DNA from: Ehretia macrophylla
Lineage: Eukaryota; Streptophyta; Magnoliopsida; Boraginales; Ehretiaceae
Direction: 5' to 3'
Assembly: GCA_037974665.1 (NCBI GenBank)
Contig: CM075770.1
Coordinates: 59,469,850 to 59,533,849 of the forward strand
DNA: 64,000 bases
Below are positions 60,351-64,000 of this stretch, in pieces (positions within the stretch are counted from its first letter, which is position 1; every line of letters begins with the position of its first letter). A program made the translations under genes and the position numbers. The notes below the pieces were generated by a model that did not search any database, had not been told where the DNA came from, and saw only the letters and a program-made list of their open reading frames with translations.

Positions 60351-62552
60351 GTGCCGTCACGCTAATCAAGAAAGCATCTTACACGAAGCACTAGACTATT
60401 AAACAATCCTACAAAATCCACTATCAATATTATAATCCTAATTCAACTCACTAGAAGACAAAAATTCACTAAACACTAGACATTCCTTATTCTTTATTCT
60501 TTATTCTTTTTGCACTTTCAACACACAATTAAATAACATCCAAAACATGACAAAAATTCAAATTATTGAGAAGCTTTGGCCGACCACTATGTGGTTTATT
60601 GCATGCATGTTTAATTCAAAATGATTCTAGACAAGTTATGACACAAAAACACTTATCAATGCATAAAAAAATGCTCAAAACCACCTCAAAACTCTACCAT
60701 ACTCGACCAAACCACCATTGCCCATGCTAGCATTTTAAAATCACATCTTGAAGACACAAAATCAGGAATTTTGGGCTGCCCAAGGCCGACCACTTGCTTC
60801 AAAATTTGCAAAGCCATCATTTTTTTGTCATTTCTTCATTTCCTCTCAACTTCTCTCTCTCTCGGCCTTGGCTGAGTTCTCACCATCCCATAGCTCATCT
60901 TCTTCACACTTTGGTCAATCAAGACAAGCAACAAGCAAGGAAAGTCGAGCAAGCTAGCTAGGATGCAAGAATCATACATGCATGTCCTTTGAAGTCTTCT
61001 ATTCGGCCCTAGGTAAGTTCTTGGCTTCCATTTCTTTTCTTCTTGTTCTAACCTCATGCATGTACTAAGAGCTTGGTCACTAAGCTAGGAAAAATAGAGA
61101 AACTCTAGTTGGAACCTCGGCTAGGAAAAGGAGAGGAAGAAAAGTTTGCTTCAACAAGTTTTTGTGCATCCTCTTGGTTGATTGCTAAGGTGAGGGCTAA
61201 AACCTTTTGAAAATCCTTCAAAAATCCACATGAATGCTCATTAAAGTATGTCTTTGCTTCTGTACTTGAGTTATATGTTCGTTCATAAGCTTTGCAACCA
61301 TGCATGGCAAGATCTTGGCTTGAAAGTGATGATAGGTGAAGTCGGATTATTGACAGCTCTCTGACCAGTTTGTTTCGAGGTAAGTTTAGCTAGGAAAATG
61401 ATGTTGAAAATGCATTAAAATTGGTAGGTGACTATTTTGGACAGTTTTGAACACTTTTCACAGAAATAGGCCAAAGCTAATTTCGACTCTAAGGTCCTCA
61501 AAATGGAAAATCTTTAAAATGTGCCCAAATCTGGAAATCTGGAAAAATGAAGCAGGTTTTGGCAGATGCACTGACCTTGTAGAACGAACCTGATTTGACT
61601 TAGTAAATGATATCCAAATTGCATGAAATTTATTCTACTGCTATATTTTTCAGTTCTGAACATTTTTGTCAGAAATGGACTAAGGCTAAATCTGACCCTA
61701 AGGACCTCAAAAACATCAATTATCGAAATGTGTGCAAATCTGGACAGTTTTGTGCTATCCTACTGTTTCGGCTATAACTAAAGATCCCGAACTCCAAATG
61801 ATGCAAGGTTTATTTCTGATTTTAGTTCACTTCTTAAGATTTAATTTGACATCTTATTCACTGGAATTGGATATTGTTTGCTTATCTTAATGGTTGTGAG
61901 AAAACAGCCTATGGCAGTAAGAGTTTCACTTAGTGTTATGCATAGAAAAATTGTTGTGACTCCTCTTGTTGAAATAAATGTTTGGGATTGTAGCTTCGGG
62001 ATGCTGTGTGGACTGTTTTGAATGTTTGAGGATGTTGAATTAAATGATGCATGGCTTGAGATTGACTTTGAGTTGGTTTGAGGCTCAAATTGCACGAATA
62101 TGCACGAAATGGAAACCCTAATGACTACGTAGTTTTGCTAAGTGTTGATCATTTGGATATTGTGTGGAATTATATGTTTAGTAGGCTGCCCGTAGATGCC
62201 TTATAACCTCAAATGTGATTTTGATCATTGCATGTTGACAAATAGGCTTTTCTTGCACCCGAACCCACGTAGATGTTATTACATGTTGAATAATCTTATT
62301 ACTTGATCACGTGGACTTCGTAATGAGTTATATGGCTTGATTTACATGTGTTACATGGATGCCCGTTTAATGTTCATATAACTCTATATGCCTTTCAAGC
62401 GAAATTACATGTTTTATCGTGCCCTGCCTTTTTACTTGTCAATGTGCAATCTTATGACTGTCCGGAGGCAACCTACTTTGTTGTCCTCCTAACGTGATAT
62501 GTTAATGTCATAAATGTGCACTGCATACAAGGTTGCAACCTTTCCTGTTGGC

Positions 62553-62612
62553 GTGGTAGCGATCACGCACACCGGGCGGCATCGGGCTTGCCGGTGTACC
62601 CGTGACTACCAC
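62553..62612 (+). other. Conserved paired-stem domain in E5 LTR
   Basis: Nested stems GTGGTAG/CTACCAC, TCACG/CGTGA and CACCGG/CCGGTG around a 15-nt loop. Equivalent minus-strand positions: 9215-9277, 16014-16076 (E1), 21217-21272, 29644-29698 (E2). Bases vary but much of the pairing is retained. Confidence 0.7.
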
Positions 62613-63147
62613 TATCCTATTCCCTCTCTCGCTTGGGAGCTAGACTTCCTCGAAGAGTTGGGTCGTAGGACTTCGGGGTACATCCAGAGTACACCCACCT
62701 GGCGTGTTAAGGGGATGATTTAAAGTCGGCCGCAACAACTGATTCTGGAACTGATCTGAGAGCAAAAGCTCACTGTATCCTTTTTACTATGTGTATAAGT
62801 ACTCTCGCTTGGTTCCTAGAGAACCTCGGGGAGGAAAGACTGGTGTTTCTGTTCCTTTACTTTATATTATTGTTACATTCATGCTTGCGAAAGGATTTTC
62901 ATATGTTGAACCAGAAAATGAGTTTCAAAACCTATTTCTCGTTCCCCCTCGCTGAGTTCATAAGGACTTACCCTCTTTTATCATCTCAGGTGAAGAAGAT
63001 CCAGAACAGGTACCCGAGGACGGTGTGCCTAACGATGAAACCTTGGAGTGATTGCCTGTTTGTGTGCTTTGCGTGATTATGGCTACTTGTGACCTTTATG
63101 CTACTTGACGACTATTTCCTTTTATGTTGCTCGATGTTGTAATGTAA

Positions 63148-63172
63148 AGACCCCCATTGTAATTTGGGGTCT
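63148..63172 (+). other. AGACCCC/GGGGTCT hairpin in E5 LTR
   Basis: Seven-base perfect stem with an 11-nt loop, present in the E1 right LTR unchanged and in the E1 left and E2 right LTRs with small changes. Lies late in the LTR, so it could mark RNA 3'-end formation. Confidence 0.55.
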
Positions 63173-63654
63173 AATTTTGGTTTGTACTGATATTGCTAGA
63201 CAGACACTAGACACTACTATGATCGTTTTGCTATTATTACCGCTAGTAATCTATCATAGGTTATGACGTATTAGTTAAGGACTAAGTAAATGAACCTATC
63301 CAATCTTAAATAGGTACTTTTGTAACGAGGATAAACAAACAAACGAGACATAGTATCATGCTAGGTTATAAATCAAACGAGACATCAAGATAACCAATAG
63401 GAATTTCAATTGATGTTAAATAGTAATCCTAGTTGGAAATGAAACTTGAGATTAGAAAATTTTGAGGCGTTTAGAGAATTAGGCCAAACCAAATAGTCCA
63501 ATTACAGCCGTTATGCTGCCGGTTTTCCGGAAAACTTTGGAGTTTAGACTAAAATGATAAGTGTTAAATCTTCATAAACGGTTAAGCATGTGATATGTCC
63601 TGAATATTAGATCACACCCTAGTCTAACCTTATAGGCCGGGTTGGGGCGTGACA

Positions 63655-64000
63655 CCTTACGGATCAACAGTTATGGGCACCGAGCGACGGAGACCTGGTC
63701 ACAAGCCCTATGCCCTCGGTTTGCTGGCCCAACCTCCACGAGAAGCGAAGTTGTCTTGCCCAAGGTGTCGTGGGATTCGATAATAGAAATGTGGTGGATA
63801 AAGTATCTTGGCAACCCTAACCGGAGCAAATAAAATTGAAAAGAGGGGTACAACACGAGGACTTCCCAAGGTATCACCCATCCTAATACTACTCTCGCCC
63901 AAGCACGCTTAACTTCGGAGTTCTGATGGGATCCAGTGCATTAGTGCTGGTATGATCGCAACCATCATGTTGAGGGCACAATTCCTTTATGTGTTAACGG
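63655..64000 (-). repeat. 5S rDNA array, block 6 (copy 31)
   Basis: Resumes with the duplicated CCTTA; the window ends in the upstream promoter region of copy 31. Confidence 0.95.
63846..63963 (-). rRNA. 5S rRNA gene, copy 31
   Basis: 118 bp, about 8 substitutions, with changes in the C box and at the first bases. The TATA-like box is present just before the window end. Confidence 0.88.

Larger units (their letters stand above)
59956..63654 (+). mobile_element. E5: solo LTR of the E1/E2 type
   Basis: One 3699-bp LTR in plus orientation, starting TGTGAGGTCCGACC and ending GGGCGTGACA, with CCTTA duplicated exactly at 59951-59955 and 63655-63659. An exact duplication around a single LTR is the usual result of LTR-LTR recombination that removed the interior. 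Related to E1 and E2 LTRs but opposite in orientation. Short ORFs inside are not genes. Confidence 0.93.

Noticed and set aside
1..64000. Insertion preference for the 5S spacer
   Set aside because: All six insertions are in spacer, but spacer is about 83 percent of the unit, so six of six is not surprising.

Overview
The window is plant nuclear DNA, probably dicot. It is one tandem array of 5S rRNA genes, all on the minus strand, with a unit of about 678 bp: a 118-bp coding part plus a spacer of about 560 bp. Retroelements split the array. I find 31 5S copies: 29 complete or nearly so, one lacking its last bases and its terminator, and one fragment. No host protein-coding gene is visible. Most short open frames come from the 5S spacer or from LTRs.

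Layout: 1-8129, 5S array (copies 1-11) with a complete 522-bp TRIM at 1600-2121. 8130-18806, LARD-like element E1: LTRs of about 3.88 kb, a non-coding interior, minus strand. 18807-20339, 5S array (copies 12-13). 20340-32098, E2: a full-length Ty3/gypsy chromovirus of the Tekay/Del type, minus strand, with gag-pol in one frame broken only by stop codons. 32099-37116, 5S array (copies 14-21). 37117-44487, E3: a non-autonomous plus-strand element with a tRNA-Arg-type primer site and a single gag-like ORF. 44488-45186, 5S array (copy 22). 45187-54736, E4: a second, more decayed chromovirus, minus strand. 54737-59955, 5S array (copies 23-30). 59956-63654, E5: a solo LTR of the E1/E2 type, plus strand. 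63655-64000, 5S array (copy 31).

Each insertion has a 5-bp target duplication of spacer sequence: CAGCC, CTATG/CTGTG, GCAAC, GTAGG, CCGCG and CCTTA. The array therefore reads through every element, which argues for separate insertions into an existing array and against misassembly. The 5S copies diverge (1 to about 12 differences from the window consensus) and many differences are C>T or G>A. Several units have lost promoter or terminator sequence. This looks like a silenced, poorly homogenised part or edge of a 5S locus, not its active core.

The most interesting signals are: a plant snRNA-type promoter (USE plus TATA at a Pol III-like spacing) in the TRIM LTRs; a paired-stem RNA domain and splice-site-like motifs kept in the LTRs of E1, E2 and E5; a chain of four hairpins in the E3 LTR; an E1/E2 non-autonomous/autonomous pair sharing LTR type, leader, PBS and PPT; and two 5S spacer subfamilies with linked markers and a few mosaics.
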